In this document: positions 33,161-43,139 of the stretch, in pieces
Position numbering within the stretch: position 1 is the first letter of the stretch
Layout of the letters: each line of letters begins with the position of its first letter
NCBI RefSeq assembly: GCF_001552075.1
Contig: NZ_BCQM01000006.1
Coordinates: 1 to 64,000 of the forward strand
Direction of reading: 5' to 3'
Source: Arthrobacter luteolus NBRC 107841
Lineage (GTDB): Bacteria > Actinomycetota > Actinomycetes > Actinomycetales > Micrococcaceae
Length of the DNA: 64,000 nucleotides
Program-made: the position numbers and the translations under genes
The notes under the pieces: generated by a model
What the model saw: the letters and a program-made list of their open reading frames with translations, nothing else
Database searches by the model: none
What the model was told of the DNA's origin: nothing

Positions 33161-35134
33161 CTACTTGATTTTCGGAATCTGTCCGGTGGGCGCCTGCTGG
33201 CCTGGCAGCGGACGGGCGAACGGTACCTTCGTGCCGAGGACCTGGGCGACGACGTCGTTGGCCACCTGGCGGGCGGTCAGTCCCACCCGTTCAAGCACCT
33301 CCGCACGCGTACCGTGGTCCAGGAATTCGGCCGGCAAACCTACCTCGTTCAGGGCCGTGTCCACACCGGCCGCACGCATTTCCTGCCGGATCCGGGATCC
33401 GACGCCGCCGGCGCGCACTCCGTCTTCGATGACGATGACAATCCGGTGGGCCGCGGCCATGCTGATGATCGACTTCGGAACGGGCAGCACCCACCGCGGG
33501 TCAACCACGGTGGAACTGATGCCCTGGGCACCCAGCCGCTCGGCGACGTCGAGTGCCATCTCGGCCATCGCGCCGACGCTGACGATCAGGACGTCATTGC
33601 GGGTGTCGCCGGAAGGCCGCCGGGCCAGGACATCCACGCCGTCTTCCGTGCGCTCCTCGGCATCAAGATCAGGACCTACGGTGCCCTTGGAGAACCGCAC
33701 CACGCTGGGCGCATCGGAAATCGCCACGGCTTCGCGCAGTTCTTCCTTGAGCCGGGTGGCGTCCCGGGGTGCAGCCAGATGCAGGCCGGGGACGATCTGC
33801 AGCATGGACATGTCCCACATGCCGTGGTGGCTGGGACCGTCGGGCCCGGTCACGCCGGCACGGTCCAGGACAATGGTGACGCCTGCCTTGTGCAGGGCCA
33901 CGTCCATCAGCAGCTGGTCAAAGGCACGGTTCAGGAAGGTCGCATACAGGGCCACCACCGGGTGCAGGCCCCCGTAGGCCATTCCCGCAGCGGAGGTCAG
34001 CGCATGCTGCTCGGCGATGCCGACGTCGAACACCCGGTCCGGGTGCTTGGCGGCGAAGCGGTGCAGGCCGACGGGAATCAGCATGGCACCGGTGATCCCC
34101 ACGATGTCCTGGCGTTCGTCGGCGATCTCCGCGATCTCAGTAGCGAAGACGGAGGTCCAGGACTGCTTGCCGCCCGGGGCGACGGGGGCACCGGTTTCGG
34201 GGTCGATAATGCCGACGGCGTGGAACTGGTCCTCGTCGTTCGCCCGGGCCGGAGCGTAGCCGTGGCCCTTTTCGGTGATGGCGTGCACGATCACGGGACC
34301 GCCGTAGTTCTTCGCGGTCAGCAGTGCCTGCTCCACCGCGGCCAGGTCATGGCCGTCCACCGGTCCGACGTATTTCATGCCGATGTCTTCGAACAGACCC
34401 TGGGGCGCCCACCAGTCCTTGATGCCCTTCTTGGCGGCATGCAGGCTGTGATAGGCGAACCGGCCGACCGGGCCGCCGCTCTGCAGCCGTCCCTTCCACC
34501 AGTCCATGGTGTTCTCATACATGTGGTGGGTGCGCACGGTGTCCAGGGTCGGCCGCAGGGACGCGAGGTAGTCCGCCACGCCGCCGATGGTCGGGGCGTA
34601 GGAGCGGCCGTTGTCATTCACCACGATCACTACGCGGCGGCGCTGGTCCGCGGCAATATTGTTCAGGGCTTCCCAGGCCATACCGCCGGTCAGGGCGCCG
34701 TCGCCGACCATCACCACGGTGTAGCGGTCGCCTTCCCCGGTCAGCTGCCGGGCGCGGGAGATTCCGTCCGCCCAGGAGAGGGACGACGACGCGTGGGAGC
34801 TTTCAACGATGTCGTGCACGGATTCCGCCCGGGCCGGGTATCCCGAGAGCCCTCCCTGCTGCCGCAGGGTTTCGAAGTTCTGCCGGCCGGTCAGCATCTT
34901 ATGGACGTAGGACTGGTGTCCGGTGTCGAACACAATGCTGTCGCGCGGGGAATCGAAAACCCGGTGGATGCCCATGGTCAGTTCAACGACGCCGAGGTTG
35001 GGTCCGAGGTGTCCGCCGGTCTGGGCCACATTCGTGATGAGGAAGGACCTGATCTCTCCGGCCAGGGCCGACAGCTGGGAGGCGCTCAGTTTGCTGAGGT
35101 CCCGCGGATCACGGATGGTTTCCAGAAGTCCCAA
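33161..35134 (-). CDS. dxs: 1-deoxy-D-xylulose-5-phosphate synthase
   Basis: 657 residues, first enzyme of the MEP isoprenoid pathway, condensing pyruvate and glyceraldehyde 3-phosphate. TPP and metal binding: [16 protein letters not shown]; catalytic-side motifs include [15 protein letters not shown] and VGPVDGHDL; the transketolase C-terminal domain follows. The start is a TTG at 35134 with GGGAGG seven bases upstream, giving [12 protein letters not shown] as in other actinobacterial Dxs. The frame continues 33 codons upstream but into the acnA terminator. Confidence 0.95.
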   Translation of the reverse strand: MGLLETIRDPRDLSKLSASQLSALAGEIRSFLITNVAQTGGHLGPNLGVVELTMGIHRVFDSPRDSIVFDTGHQSYVHKMLTGRQNFETLRQQGGLSGYPARAESVHDIVESSHASSSLSWADGISRARQLTGEGDRYTVVMVGDGALTGGMAWEALNNIAADQRRRVVIVVNDNGRSYAPTIGGVADYLASLRPTLDTVRTHHMYENTMDWWKGRLQSGGPVGRFAYHSLHAAKKGIKDWWAPQGLFEDIGMKYVGPVDGHDLAAVEQALLTAKNYGGPVIVHAITEKGHGYAPARANDEDQFHAVGIIDPETGAPVAPGGKQSWTSVFATEIAEIADERQDIVGITGAMLIPVGLHRFAAKHPDRVFDVGIAEQHALTSAAGMAYGGLHPVVALYATFLNRAFDQLLMDVALHKAGVTIVLDRAGVTGPDGPSHHGMWDMSMLQIVPGLHLAAPRDATRLKEELREAVAISDAPSVVRFSKGTVGPDLDAEERTEDGVDVLARRPSGDTRNDVLIVSVGAMAEMALDVAERLGAQGISSTVVDPRWVLPVPKSIISMAAAHRIVIVIEDGVRAGGVGSRIRQEMRAAGVDTALNEVGLPAEFLDHGTRAEVLERVGLTARQVANDVVAQVLGTKVPFARPLPGQQAPTGQIPKIK

Positions 35135-35234
35135 AAGGGCGCCTCCCTTGCGTCTTAGGCAACGGGCAAACGCACCGTCACAACCACTAATTCTAACGCC
35201 TGCGCACGGCCCGGCATTTCCGCCGGCACGCAAA

Positions 35235-35285
35235 ACGCCCCGTTTCAGGGCTTCGATTACTCGAAAGCCTAGCGAAACGGGGCGT
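35235..35285 (-). terminator. Intrinsic terminator of acnA
   Basis: Outer arms ACGCCCCGTTTC (35235-35246) and GAAACGGGGCGT (35274-35285) pair perfectly, with inner pairing AGGCTTTCG/CGAAGCCCT, and on the minus strand the stem is followed by TTTT. It lies 20 bases after the acnA stop and before the dxs start. Confidence 0.88.
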
Positions 35286-35304
35286 CTTACTGGAGCTGAT
35301 TTAC

Positions 35305-38130
35305 CTACTTTGCCGAAATCTGGCGCAGAACGTACTGCAGGATTCCGCCGTTGCGGTAGTAATCGGCTTCACCGGGGGTGTCGATGCGCAGGACGGCGTC
35401 GAACGTGACCGCTTCACCGTTTTCGGGTGTTGCGGTGACCTTGACCGTCTTGGGGGTGTTGCCGTTGTTCAGTTCGGTGACACCCTCGACCGAGAAGGTC
35501 TCGGTGCCGGTCAGGCCCAGGGAATCGGCGTTGACGCCGGCCGGGTACTGCAGCGGCAGGACGCCCATGCCGATGAGGTTGGAGCGGTGGATCCGCTCGT
35601 AGCTCTCGGCGATGACGGCCTTGACGCCCAGCAGCGCGGTGCCCTTGGCAGCCCAGTCACGCGAGGAACCGGAACCGTATTCCTTGCCTGCCAGGACAAC
35701 CAGCGGAATGCCGGCGGCCTGGTAGTTGACCGAAGCGTCGTACACAGCGGCCTGCGGTGCATCGGCCTGGCTGAAGTCACGGGTGAAACCGCCCTCGACG
35801 CCGTCGAGCAGCTGGTTCTTGATCCGGATGTTGGCGAACGTACCGCGGATCATGACTTCGTGGTTGCCGCGGCGGGAGCCGTAGGAGTTGAAGTCCTTGC
35901 GGGCCACACCGTGTTCCAGCAGGTAGCGTCCTGCCGGGGTGTCGGACTTGAAGGAACCGGCCGGGGAGATGTGGTCGGTTGTGACCGAGTCGCCCAGCTT
36001 CAGGAGCACGCGGGCACCTTCGATGTTCTGGACCGGCTCCGGCTGTGCCTTCATACCCTCGAAGTACGGGGGCTTCCGCACGTACGTGGACTCCGAATCC
36101 CATTCGAAGGTTGCACCCTCGGGGGTCGGCAGCGACTTCCAGCGGTCGTCACCTTCGAAGATGGTGGCGTAGCTGTCGGTGAACATCTGCTGGTCGATGG
36201 AGGCATCGATGATCTGCTGGACCTCGGCCGGGTTCGGCCAGATGTCCTTCAGGTAGATGTCGTTGCCTGCTTCGTCCTGGCCCAGGGGGTCGTTCTCGAA
36301 GTCGAAGTCCATGGTGCCGGCCAGGGCATAGGCGACTACCAGCGGCGGGGAGGCCAGGTAGTTCATCTTCACGTCCGGGTTGATGCGGCCTTCGAAGTTG
36401 CGGTTACCCGAGAGCACAGCGGTTACGGCCAGGTCGGCGTCGTTGATCGCAGTGGAGATTTCGTCCTCGAGCGGGCCCGAGTTGCCGATGCAGGTGGCGC
36501 AGCCGTAGCCGACCACGAAGAAGCCAAGCTTTTCCAGGTACGGAATGAGGCCGGACTTTTCGTAGTAGTCGGTGACTACCTTGGAACCCGGTGCAATGGA
36601 GGTCTTGACCCACGGCTGGGCGGTAAGGCCCTTTTCAACGGCGTTCCGGGCCAGCACGGCGGCAGCCATCATGACGGACGGGTTGGACGTGTTGGTGCAG
36701 GAGGTGATCGAAGCGATCGTCACTGCGCCGTGGTCGAGTTCGAAGCTGCGGCCGTCGGGCATCGTGACGGGCACGCTGTTCTCGACTCGGCCTGCGCTGC
36801 GGTCGGCGACGGAGACCAGGTCGTGCGGGGAGTCCTCAACGTGGGTTCCGGCGTCCGTGTAGGTCGGGGAATCCGAGGCCGGGAAAGACTCTTCCAGGGC
36901 CTCGTCCACGGTTGCGCCGACTGCTTCGACCTCATGGTCGACGTAGTTGCGCAGGTCCTTGCGGAACTGTGCCTTGGCGCTGGTGAGTTCCACACGGTCC
37001 TGGGGACGCTTGGGCCCGGCGATGGAGGGAACCACCGTGGAGAGGTCCAGTTCCAGGTACTCGGAGTACTTGATCTCCGTGGAGGGATCGTGCCAGAGAC
37101 CCTGTTCCTTGGCGTAGGACTCCACCAGGGCAACACTGTCATCGGACCGGCCGGTGAGGCGCAGGTAGTCCAGGGTGACGTCATCGATCGGGAAGATCGC
37201 AGCCGTGGAACCGAATTCGGGGCTCATGTTGCCGATGGTGGCGCGGTTGGCCAGCGGCACCGAAGCGACGCCTTCGCCGTAAAACTCCACGAACTTGCCG
37301 ACGACGCCGTGCTTGCGCAGCATTTCGGTGATCGTCAGGACGACGTCGGTGGCGGTGGCGCCGGCCGGGATCTCACCGGTGAGCTTGAAGCCAACAACGC
37401 GCGGGATCAGCATGGAGACGGGCTGGCCGAGCATGGCAGCTTCGGCTTCGATGCCGCCAACGCCCCAGCCGAGAACGCCCAGCCCGTTGACCATGGTGGT
37501 GTGGGAGTCGGTGCCGACGCAGGTGTCCGGGTAAGCGCGGAGCTTGCCGTCAACTTCGCGGGTCATCACGGTGCGTGCCAGGTATTCGATGTTGACCTGG
37601 TGCACGATGCCCATTCCCGGGGGAACAACCTTGAAGTCATCGAATGCGGTCTGGCCCCAGCGCAGGAACTGGTAACGCTCGCCGTTGCGCTGGTATTCGA
37701 TTTCCATGTTGCGCTCGAGGGCGCCGGCGTTGCCGAAGGCATCAATCTGCACGGAGTGGTCGATGACCATTTCCGCCGGTGCCAGCGGGTTCACGCGCTT
37801 GGGGTCGCCGCCAAGATCGGCAACGGCTTCCCGCATGGTTGCAAGGTCCACGATGCAGGGCACACCGGTGAAGTCCTGCATGATCACCCGGGCGGGGGTG
37901 AACTGGATTTCGGTGCTGGGCTCTGCCTCGGCATCCCAGCTGGCCAGGGCCCGCACGTGGTCGGCGGTGATGTTGGCACCGTCTTCGGTGCGCAGCAGGT
38001 TCTCCAGCAGGACCTTGAGGCTGAACGGAAGGCTCTGGGCGCCTTCGACGGAATTCAGCCGGAAAATTTCATACTCGTTCCCACCGACGTTCAAGACGCC
38101 TTTGGAACCGAAGCTGTCCACATTACTCAT
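35305..38130 (-). CDS. acnA: Aconitate hydratase A
   Basis: 941 residues; isomerises citrate to isocitrate in the TCA cycle. The [4Fe-4S] cluster cysteines are Cys478 (SCTNTSNP), Cys544 and Cys547 ([10 protein letters not shown]). The C-terminal swivel domain has [34 protein letters not shown]. Compared with E. coli AcnA there is an insertion of about 45 residues before the first cysteine (acidic, [13 protein letters not shown]...), usual in actinobacteria. ATG at 38130 has GAGGAG eight bases upstream. A palindrome lies about 56 bases before the start. Confidence 0.95.
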   Translation of the reverse strand: MSNVDSFGSKGVLNVGGNEYEIFRLNSVEGAQSLPFSLKVLLENLLRTEDGANITADHVRALASWDAEAEPSTEIQFTPARVIMQDFTGVPCIVDLATMREAVADLGGDPKRVNPLAPAEMVIDHSVQIDAFGNAGALERNMEIEYQRNGERYQFLRWGQTAFDDFKVVPPGMGIVHQVNIEYLARTVMTREVDGKLRAYPDTCVGTDSHTTMVNGLGVLGWGVGGIEAEAAMLGQPVSMLIPRVVGFKLTGEIPAGATATDVVLTITEMLRKHGVVGKFVEFYGEGVASVPLANRATIGNMSPEFGSTAAIFPIDDVTLDYLRLTGRSDDSVALVESYAKEQGLWHDPSTEIKYSEYLELDLSTVVPSIAGPKRPQDRVELTSAKAQFRKDLRNYVDHEVEAVGATVDEALEESFPASDSPTYTDAGTHVEDSPHDLVSVADRSAGRVENSVPVTMPDGRSFELDHGAVTIASITSCTNTSNPSVMMAAAVLARNAVEKGLTAQPWVKTSIAPGSKVVTDYYEKSGLIPYLEKLGFFVVGYGCATCIGNSGPLEDEISTAINDADLAVTAVLSGNRNFEGRINPDVKMNYLASPPLVVAYALAGTMDFDFENDPLGQDEAGNDIYLKDIWPNPAEVQQIIDASIDQQMFTDSYATIFEGDDRWKSLPTPEGATFEWDSESTYVRKPPYFEGMKAQPEPVQNIEGARVLLKLGDSVTTDHISPAGSFKSDTPAGRYLLEHGVARKDFNSYGSRRGNHEVMIRGTFANIRIKNQLLDGVEGGFTRDFSQADAPQAAVYDASVNYQAAGIPLVVLAGKEYGSGSSRDWAAKGTALLGVKAVIAESYERIHRSNLIGMGVLPLQYPAGVNADSLGLTGTETFSVEGVTELNNGNTPKTVKVTATPENGEAVTFDAVLRIDTPGEADYYRNGGILQYVLRQISAK

Positions 38131-38185
38131 AACAGGACTCCTCTCGCCACCGTTTTATCTTTGTCCAGTGATCCGCCGCACGCCA

Positions 38186-38201
38186 GTTAGGATTTCCTAA
38201 C
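38186..38201. promoter_or_regulatory. Palindromic operator candidate upstream of acnA
   Basis: GTTAGGA-TT-TCCTAAC is a perfect 7-bp inverted repeat centred about 63 bases before the acnA ATG. Aconitase is controlled by dedicated repressors in other actinobacteria; the sequence here does not match the described AcnR site, so the regulator is open. Confidence 0.5.
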
Positions 38202-38342
38202 CGGCAGAGCTGAAGGGGCCGGCCGGGGAATGGTGGGTGATTCCCCTGGCAGGTCGGTTCCCCTGCCGTGCATAGCGCCCCAGCGGGAATCCCTACGGCA
38301 CGGAGCCAGACAACTACTCCCCATCCTAGCCGGAAGCAGGTT

Positions 38343-38373
38343 CGGCAGCCCGGCCCACCGCGCCGGGCTGCCG
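38343..38373. terminator. 12-bp hairpin, second terminator candidate after the methyltransferase
   Basis: CGGCAGCCCGGC (38343-38354) pairs perfectly with GCCGGGCTGCCG (38362-38373). No T-run. It backs up the hairpin at 38400. Confidence 0.6.
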
Positions 38374-38399
38374 CATTAGGCTCGCCACATCCGTGCACC

Positions 38400-38426
38400 A
38401 AGCCGGCAGGCCAGTCCTGCCGGCTT
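38400..38426 (-). terminator. 11-bp hairpin after the RNA methyltransferase gene
   Basis: AAGCCGGCAGG (38400-38410) and CCTGCCGGCTT (38416-38426) pair around five bases, 31 bases after the stop on the minus strand. Confidence 0.7.
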
Positions 38427-38457
38427 CGGCCGGAACTGCCAGCTGCTGCCGGAACTG

Positions 38458-39780
38458 TCAGGGACGGCGCAGGACCGCGAAGGACTCCATGTGGTGCGTG
38501 TGGGGGTACAGGTCGAAGACGCGGAGGGAATCCAGTTCCCAGCCGGCTTCCCGGAACCAGCCCAGGTCCCGGGCAAAAGACGCCGGGTCGCAGGAGATGT
38601 AGCCGATGACGCGCGGCGAGGCAGCATTGATCTGTTCGACGACGGTTCGGCCCGCACCGGTGCGCGGCGGATCCAGCAGGACAACGTCCATGGCGCCTTC
38701 GTGTCCGCGCAGCACCTTGTCGACGCGGCCCTGGACGACCTCGACCTGCGGAGCGGCGAAGAGGTTCTTCCGGGCATCCCTGCTGGCGCCCGGGGAACCT
38801 TCAACCGAGAGCACGTGCCCGGTTTCACCGGCGGCCTCGGCCAGTGGTGCGGTGAACAGGCCCGCTCCGGCAAAGAGGTCAGCCACCCGCTCACCGGGCT
38901 GTACCGCGAGTCCGTCGCGGACAGCGGACGCCAGCACCTCAGGGGCGCTGCGGTGGATCTGCCAGAACCCGGCACCGGTCACGCGGAAATCATGCCCGAG
39001 GACGGTTTCCCGGACCCAGGTCCGGCCGCGCAGCCGGGTCAGGACGTGCTCTTCGGGATCCCAGGCAGCTACCGACACGGTCTCCCCGGCCCCGGCGTCG
39101 GCAGCAGTTCCGATTTCCCCGGCGATACGGGCCAGCGTGCGCGGATGTGTGCCCGGCGACGGAATGAGAAGAACCAGCGGCGCGCCGCCCGCCGCGGGGG
39201 CAGCAACCTCAACCCGGTCCGCACCGGTGAAGTCCACCTCCCACAGTTTCAGGGCGTTGATGGCCCCGGAGGCCAGCGGCATCTCCTGGACGGGAATCAG
39301 GTCCTCGGAGCGGTGCGGGTGCATGGCAAGCTTGCCGCCCGGAGCCACAGAGAAGCTTGCGCGGGTGCGCCAGCCCAGCCCGTCAGCACTCTCCTGCGGT
39401 GCGGCTTCCACGGACACGTCCTGCTGGACCCCGCCAAGGCGCTGCAGCTGCTCCGCGAAGATTGCACCCTTGATCCGTCGCTGCTCCGCAAGGTCAATAT
39501 GACCGAATTCCGCGCCGCCCACGGGCAGCCGGTCCCGGCCGGCAGCGCGCAGCGCGTCGGCGGGGGCCCAGAAATGCTCCACCCGGTGCGGCGATGCCTC
39601 GAGGACCTCCACGGTGTCGGCCCGCCAGAACTTGGCCTTCTCCCCTGCGTCGGTCAGCCGTGCCCGGACGCGTTCGCCGGGCAGCGCGTGCCGGACAAAA
39701 ATAACCCGCCCCTCGTGCCGGGCCACAAAGTGTCCCCCGTGCGCGGCTGCGCCAATGGTCAATTCAAGCTCGATGGGCAT
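38458..39780 (-). CDS. TrmA/RumA-type class I SAM-dependent RNA methyltransferase
   Basis: 440 residues from ATG at 39780 (AGGA five bases upstream; an in-frame ATG at 39795 is possible). N-terminal TRAM-like OB fold (GGHFVARHEGRVIFVRHALPGERV), then a methyltransferase domain with VADLFAGAGLFTAPLAEA (SAM), DVVLLDPPRTGAGR and the nucleophile region YISCDPASFARDL. It makes 5-methyluridine in tRNA or rRNA; the ortholog in M. tuberculosis is Rv2689c. The four N-terminal Fe-S cysteines of RumA are not seen, so it is the cluster-free kind. Confidence 0.87.
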   Translation of the reverse strand: MPIELELTIGAAAHGGHFVARHEGRVIFVRHALPGERVRARLTDAGEKAKFWRADTVEVLEASPHRVEHFWAPADALRAAGRDRLPVGGAEFGHIDLAEQRRIKGAIFAEQLQRLGGVQQDVSVEAAPQESADGLGWRTRASFSVAPGGKLAMHPHRSEDLIPVQEMPLASGAINALKLWEVDFTGADRVEVAAPAAGGAPLVLLIPSPGTHPRTLARIAGEIGTAADAGAGETVSVAAWDPEEHVLTRLRGRTWVRETVLGHDFRVTGAGFWQIHRSAPEVLASAVRDGLAVQPGERVADLFAGAGLFTAPLAEAAGETGHVLSVEGSPGASRDARKNLFAAPQVEVVQGRVDKVLRGHEGAMDVVLLDPPRTGAGRTVVEQINAASPRVIGYISCDPASFARDLGWFREAGWELDSLRVFDLYPHTHHMESFAVLRRP

Positions 39781-39933
39781 GGTTTCCTGGGGCATGGCTG
39801 TGGGACTTCCGTGTTGGTGCCAAAACACCATCACACCACGATTTCCGCCCGCGGCCGGACTAAGCTGTTCCTTGGCCCAAAACGGGCAGCAGCAGCAGGC
39901 GGTGCATCCGCCGGGAAACCGAGGTGTAGCAGG

Positions 39934-40608
39934 GTGGCGCATTACGTGATCATGGGATGTGGCAGGGTCGGGGCCATGCTGGCCCATACCCTCGACAATG
40001 CCGGTCATTCCGTGGCGGTCATCGACCAGGAGCCCCGGGCCTTCCGCAGGCTGCGTCCCACTTTCGGCGGGATCCAGGTTACCGGTGTGGGTTTCGACCG
40101 GACCACGCTGACGCAGGCCGGGATCGAAAAGGCCTTCGCCTTCGCTGCGGTGTCCAGCGGCGATAACTCCAATATCCTGGCCACCCGGGTAGCCCGGGAG
40201 ACCTTCCATGTGCCGCACGTTGTTGCCCGCATCTACGACCCGGGGCGGGCGGAAATCTACCAGCGCCTGGGCATTCCCACGGTCGCGGCCGTCCGCTGGA
40301 GCGCAGATCAGGTGCTGCGCCGGATTCTTCCCGAGCAGAGCATCAACGGTGACTTCCGCGAGTCTTCCGGCCGGCTGATCCTGGGCGAACTTTCGCTTGA
40401 CCCATCCTGGCTTGGCCACCCGCTGCATGCCGTTGAAGCAGCCGCCGGCGTGCGGATCGCCTATGTCACCCGCTTCGGCGAAGGCATGCTTCCCCGCCCC
40501 GATACCAGCTACCAGCAGGGCGATGTGCTGCACGCCATGATGAACGTGGACCGTACGGCCGAAATCAGCAGAATCCTGTCCAACGCCCCCGCTAAGGAGA
40601 ACCAGTGA
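39934..40608 (+). CDS. ceoB: TrkA-type RCK potassium regulatory protein, first copy
   Basis: 224 residues, RCK_N plus RCK_C. NAD site is YVIMGCGRVGAMLAHTLDNAG. GTG at 39934 was chosen by position and homology to Rv2691 (CeoB); GAGG lies upstream. It overlaps the second copy by four bases (GTGA). In relatives an APC-type amino acid/K+ permease gene stands between the methyltransferase and ceoB; here it is missing and only 138-153 bases separate the two, so the partner transporter must be elsewhere. Confidence 0.85.
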   Translation: MAHYVIMGCGRVGAMLAHTLDNAGHSVAVIDQEPRAFRRLRPTFGGIQVTGVGFDRTTLTQAGIEKAFAFAAVSSGDNSNILATRVARETFHVPHVVARIYDPGRAEIYQRLGIPTVAAVRWSADQVLRRILPEQSINGDFRESSGRLILGELSLDPSWLGHPLHAVEAAAGVRIAYVTRFGEGMLPRPDTSYQQGDVLHAMMNVDRTAEISRILSNAPAKENQ

Positions 40609-41279
40609 AAGTCGTGATTGCCGGGGCAGGAAGCGTGGGATCCACGATTGCCAAGGAACTGCTCTCCCACGGGCACCAGGTGCTGCTCATCGATCCGAAG
40701 CCTGAGACAGAGGGCCGCAGCGGGCTCGACGGCGCCCGCTGGCTGATCGGCGACGCCTGCGAACTCACCACGCTCAAGGACGCGAAACTGGACGAAGCCG
40801 ACGTCGTGGTCTCGGCGACAGGGGATGACAAGGTCAACCTGGTGGTTTCCCTGCTGGCCAAAACCGAGTTTGGCGTGGCCCGGACGGTCGGGCGGGTGAA
40901 CAACCCCAAGAACGACTGGATGTTCGACGATTCCTGGGGTGTGGACGTTGCCGTGAATACGCCGCGGCTGATGACGGCCCTCGTCGAGGAGGCCGTGGAA
41001 GTCGGCGACCTGGTGCGGCTCCTGACCCTGCAGACCGGCGTGGCATCCATGGTGGAATTCACGGTTCCGGCGGCCTCGCCCATGGCCGGCTCCCGCGTCG
41101 GCTCCGTGCCCTGGCCGCAGGACGCAACGCTCGTGGCGATCCTGCGCGACGACGCTCCCATCACACCCAGCAGTGACGACGTGATCGAGGGCGGGGACGA
41201 ACTGTTCTTCGTGACGACGATCGCTGCGGAGGACGATCTGCGCGCCCTGCTTGCGCCGGCGGCCGGCGGCGGCTCCTAG
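40605..41279 (+). CDS. ceoC: TrkA-type RCK potassium regulatory protein, second copy
   Basis: 224 residues, paralog of the upstream gene, with nucleotide site KVVIAGAGSVGSTIAKELLSHG and the acidic residue at the end of the second strand (LLIDPK). Start GTG at 40605 overlaps the stop of ceoB. The two proteins probably form a hetero-octameric ring gating a K+ transporter. A small hairpin (AGCCGG/CCGGCT) covers the stop, before a convergent gene. Confidence 0.85.
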   Translation: MKVVIAGAGSVGSTIAKELLSHGHQVLLIDPKPETEGRSGLDGARWLIGDACELTTLKDAKLDEADVVVSATGDDKVNLVVSLLAKTEFGVARTVGRVNNPKNDWMFDDSWGVDVAVNTPRLMTALVEEAVEVGDLVRLLTLQTGVASMVEFTVPAASPMAGSRVGSVPWPQDATLVAILRDDAPITPSSDDVIEGGDELFFVTTIAAEDDLRALLAPAAGGGS

Positions 41280-41297
41280 CCGGAAATTACCGGCTGC

Positions 41298-42002
41298 TTA
41301 CTGGCCCTTCACCGGCTGCGGCCGGGAAATCACCCAGGCGAGCCACAGGCCCAGCGCGTACAGCGGCACCCCCATCGCCAGCCGCATGGTCCCCAGCGCA
41401 GCAACATTGTCCGCAAGGTAAAGCGGCAGCTGCACGGCCAGGCGCAGGGCGAAGACGGCAATAATGATCCAGGTGGCCAGCGCATAGGCGCGCAGCCGTT
41501 TCGGTTCGGCGCGCCAGCCCACGTTCTCGCCGCGGATGAAGCCGAACAGCAGCCCGGCGACCGGCCACCTCACCGCGATGGAGACGGCGAAGGCCAGGAT
41601 GTAGGCGCCGTTGGTGTAAAAGCCGGGGACAAAGTAGGTGGAGCCGCTGCCGCTGCGGAGCGCGAAGAAGGCGCAGATGGCCACGCCGATGACGCCGGTC
41701 AGCGACTGCACCAGGGGACGTTTCTGCACCAGGTTCGCGACGGCGAAGGCACCGGCGGCCACAACGGCAGCGCCGAGGGACAGATACAGTCCGCCCGTCA
41801 CCGTGAAGAGCAGGGTGAAGAGCAGTCCGGGAAGGATGGCCTCGGCCAGCCCGCGGACCCCGCCGACGGACTTCAGCACGTCAATCTGCCCGTCGTCGCC
41901 GCGTTCGACCCCGGAGCGGGCGGCGTACTGACCTGCCAGCTCACTGATCGAAGGCTGGGGGTTGTCCCGGTCCTTGCCTTCGTGTTCTGGGCTGGTGTTC
42001 AT
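41298..42002 (-). CDS. DUF3159 family membrane protein
   Basis: 234 residues with about five to six hydrophobic segments (LAEAILPGLLFTLLFTVTGG, ALRSGSGSTYFVPGFYTNGAYILAFA, YALATWIIIAVFALRLAVQLPLYLADN). The family has unknown function and its gene is linked to OB-fold and DUF3710 genes across actinobacteria (Rv2693c). The start at 42002 overlaps the OB-fold stop (ATGA). The N-terminus is acidic and cytosolic. Confidence 0.87.
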   Translation of the reverse strand: MNTSPEHEGKDRDNPQPSISELAGQYAARSGVERGDDGQIDVLKSVGGVRGLAEAILPGLLFTLLFTVTGGLYLSLGAAVVAAGAFAVANLVQKRPLVQSLTGVIGVAICAFFALRSGSGSTYFVPGFYTNGAYILAFAVSIAVRWPVAGLLFGFIRGENVGWRAEPKRLRAYALATWIIIAVFALRLAVQLPLYLADNVAALGTMRLAMGVPLYALGLWLAWVISRPQPVKGQ

Positions 42003-42343
42003 TGTTCGCCTTCCGGACGTCCGATGATTTCATAGCGGGGGTTGAAGACGGTGGGGATTCCCCCGACCGTGCTCACCATGCCTTCGAAGGCTACCTGCGT
42101 TCCCGCAACAAGCCCTGGGATGCGCCGCTGGCCAATCCATACCAGCCGCACCCGGCGGCGGGCCTGAACAGCACCGGGATCCTTATACACACCCTGAAGT
42201 TCATCCAGGACCGCGCAGAAACGTGGAGCGGCGCCCGCCGGAGCCAGGGTGACCGATTCGACATAGCCGCTGCTGTGCACCCTGCCCCGGTCCGGGAGAT
42301 CCGCGATCCTGAGCAGGGACGAAGCGCCCGCAGCCGGCGGCAT
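41999..42343 (-). CDS. OB-fold nucleic acid binding protein (Rv2694c-like)
   Basis: 114 residues from ATG at 42343; a TTG at 42364 in frame overlaps the DUF3710 stop and could also start it. The core is a single OB fold (GYVESVTLAPAGAAPRFCAVLDEL, RVRLVWIGQRRIPGLVAGTQVAFEGMV) with an R-I-P-G-L loop typical of this actinobacterial group. Function unknown; sequences of this type resemble DNA-binding OB proteins. It sits between DUF3159 and DUF3710 genes. Confidence 0.8.
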   Translation of the reverse strand: MPPAAGASSLLRIADLPDRGRVHSSGYVESVTLAPAGAAPRFCAVLDELQGVYKDPGAVQARRRVRLVWIGQRRIPGLVAGTQVAFEGMVSTVGGIPTVFNPRYEIIGRPEGEQ

Positions 42344-42356
42344 CCGCCTGGCGGTC

Positions 42357-43082
42357 CTAGCCAATGGTCGTGATTTCCGGGCCCCGCTGCGGCGGCTCCG
42401 GCTTCGACGCTTCTCCCGTTGAGTCCGCGTTCTGCTTGGGCAGCGGGGAGGCGTCGCGCGGCAGGGTCAGCTGCAGCAGGTCACGGGGCGGCAGCGGGGC
42501 GTCGCCACGCACCACAACGACGTTCCGGAAGACGTCTTCGAGCGGCGCAGCGGCGTCCGGGTTCATGGCGGCGGGACCGCCGAAGACACCGCGGAGGAAC
42601 CACCGCGGACCGTCGACGCCGACGAAGCGGGCTACCCGGTAACCCTTGGATCCGTCCTGCGCCTGCGCGGGAACCCTGGCCAGCAGCTCGGTGCCCAGGC
42701 GGCCCTCGAGTTCGTCCGCGGTGCCGCCCTGCGAGGAGACGGACTTAACGATCTGTGCGCGGATCTCGTCCCAGAGGGTTTCCGACCGGGGAGCGGCGAA
42801 AGCCTGCAGCTGGAGACTGGACCCGTCCAGGTCCAGGGTCACCGCGACGACGCGTTTGGTTTTTTCCTCGACTTCGAGCCGGAGGGCCAGGCCCTGGGTT
42901 GCCGCGATGCGCAGCGCGCCAAGGTCCACGTAGCCGTCTTCCGAAGGCCGGTCCGCTACGTCGAAGGGTCCGTGTTCGGGCCCGCCGCCGGCACCGTTCT
43001 GCGTGCCGGCTGCTGACTCTTCAGCGGATCCTGCCGACTCTGCCGGTTCAGCTGTGGTTTTCTTACGGCGCCCAAATGCCAT
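42357..43082 (-). CDS. DUF3710 family protein
   Basis: 241 residues from ATG at 43082 (MAFGRRKK; GAGGACC upstream). After a disordered Ala/Glu/Ser-rich N-terminus (about 45 residues), the domain has DLGALRIAATQGLALRLEVEE, VVAVTLDLDGSSLQLQAFAAP, VARFVGVDGPRWFLRGVFGG and a conserved VVVVRGDAPLPPRDLLQLTLP. Conserved with dut in actinobacteria; function unknown. About 57 bases separate it from dut. Confidence 0.88.
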   Translation of the reverse strand: MAFGRRKKTTAEPAESAGSAEESAAGTQNGAGGGPEHGPFDVADRPSEDGYVDLGALRIAATQGLALRLEVEEKTKRVVAVTLDLDGSSLQLQAFAAPRSETLWDEIRAQIVKSVSSQGGTADELEGRLGTELLARVPAQAQDGSKGYRVARFVGVDGPRWFLRGVFGGPAAMNPDAAAPLEDVFRNVVVVRGDAPLPPRDLLQLTLPRDASPLPKQNADSTGEASKPEPPQRGPEITTIG

Positions 43083-43139
43083 CGCCTGGTCCTCTTTCCT
43101 CATCTGGAGCCGGGCCCTTGCAGCCCGGGATGTGCCGGC

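Larger units (their letters stand above)
38131..38457. other. Intergenic region acnA/methyltransferase, 327 bp
   Basis: Holds the acnA promoter region with its palindrome (38186-38201) and two strong hairpins near the methyltransferase 3' end. No coding frame in it looks real. Confidence 0.6.

Noticed and set aside
32462-35158. Open frame of 898 codons on the plus strand
   Set aside because: Entirely antisense to dxs and the NmrA-like gene; arises because the GC-rich third positions remove stops on the other strand. Product is low complexity in Gly, His and Arg with no domain.
35587-38190. Open frame of 867 codons on the plus strand
   Set aside because: Antisense shadow of acnA, with no ribosome binding site or recognised motif.
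39796-40533. Upstream extension of the methyltransferase frame on the minus strand
   Set aside because: Overlaps ceoB on the other strand and lacks the expected domain; TRAM-like domain begins right after the ATG at 39780.
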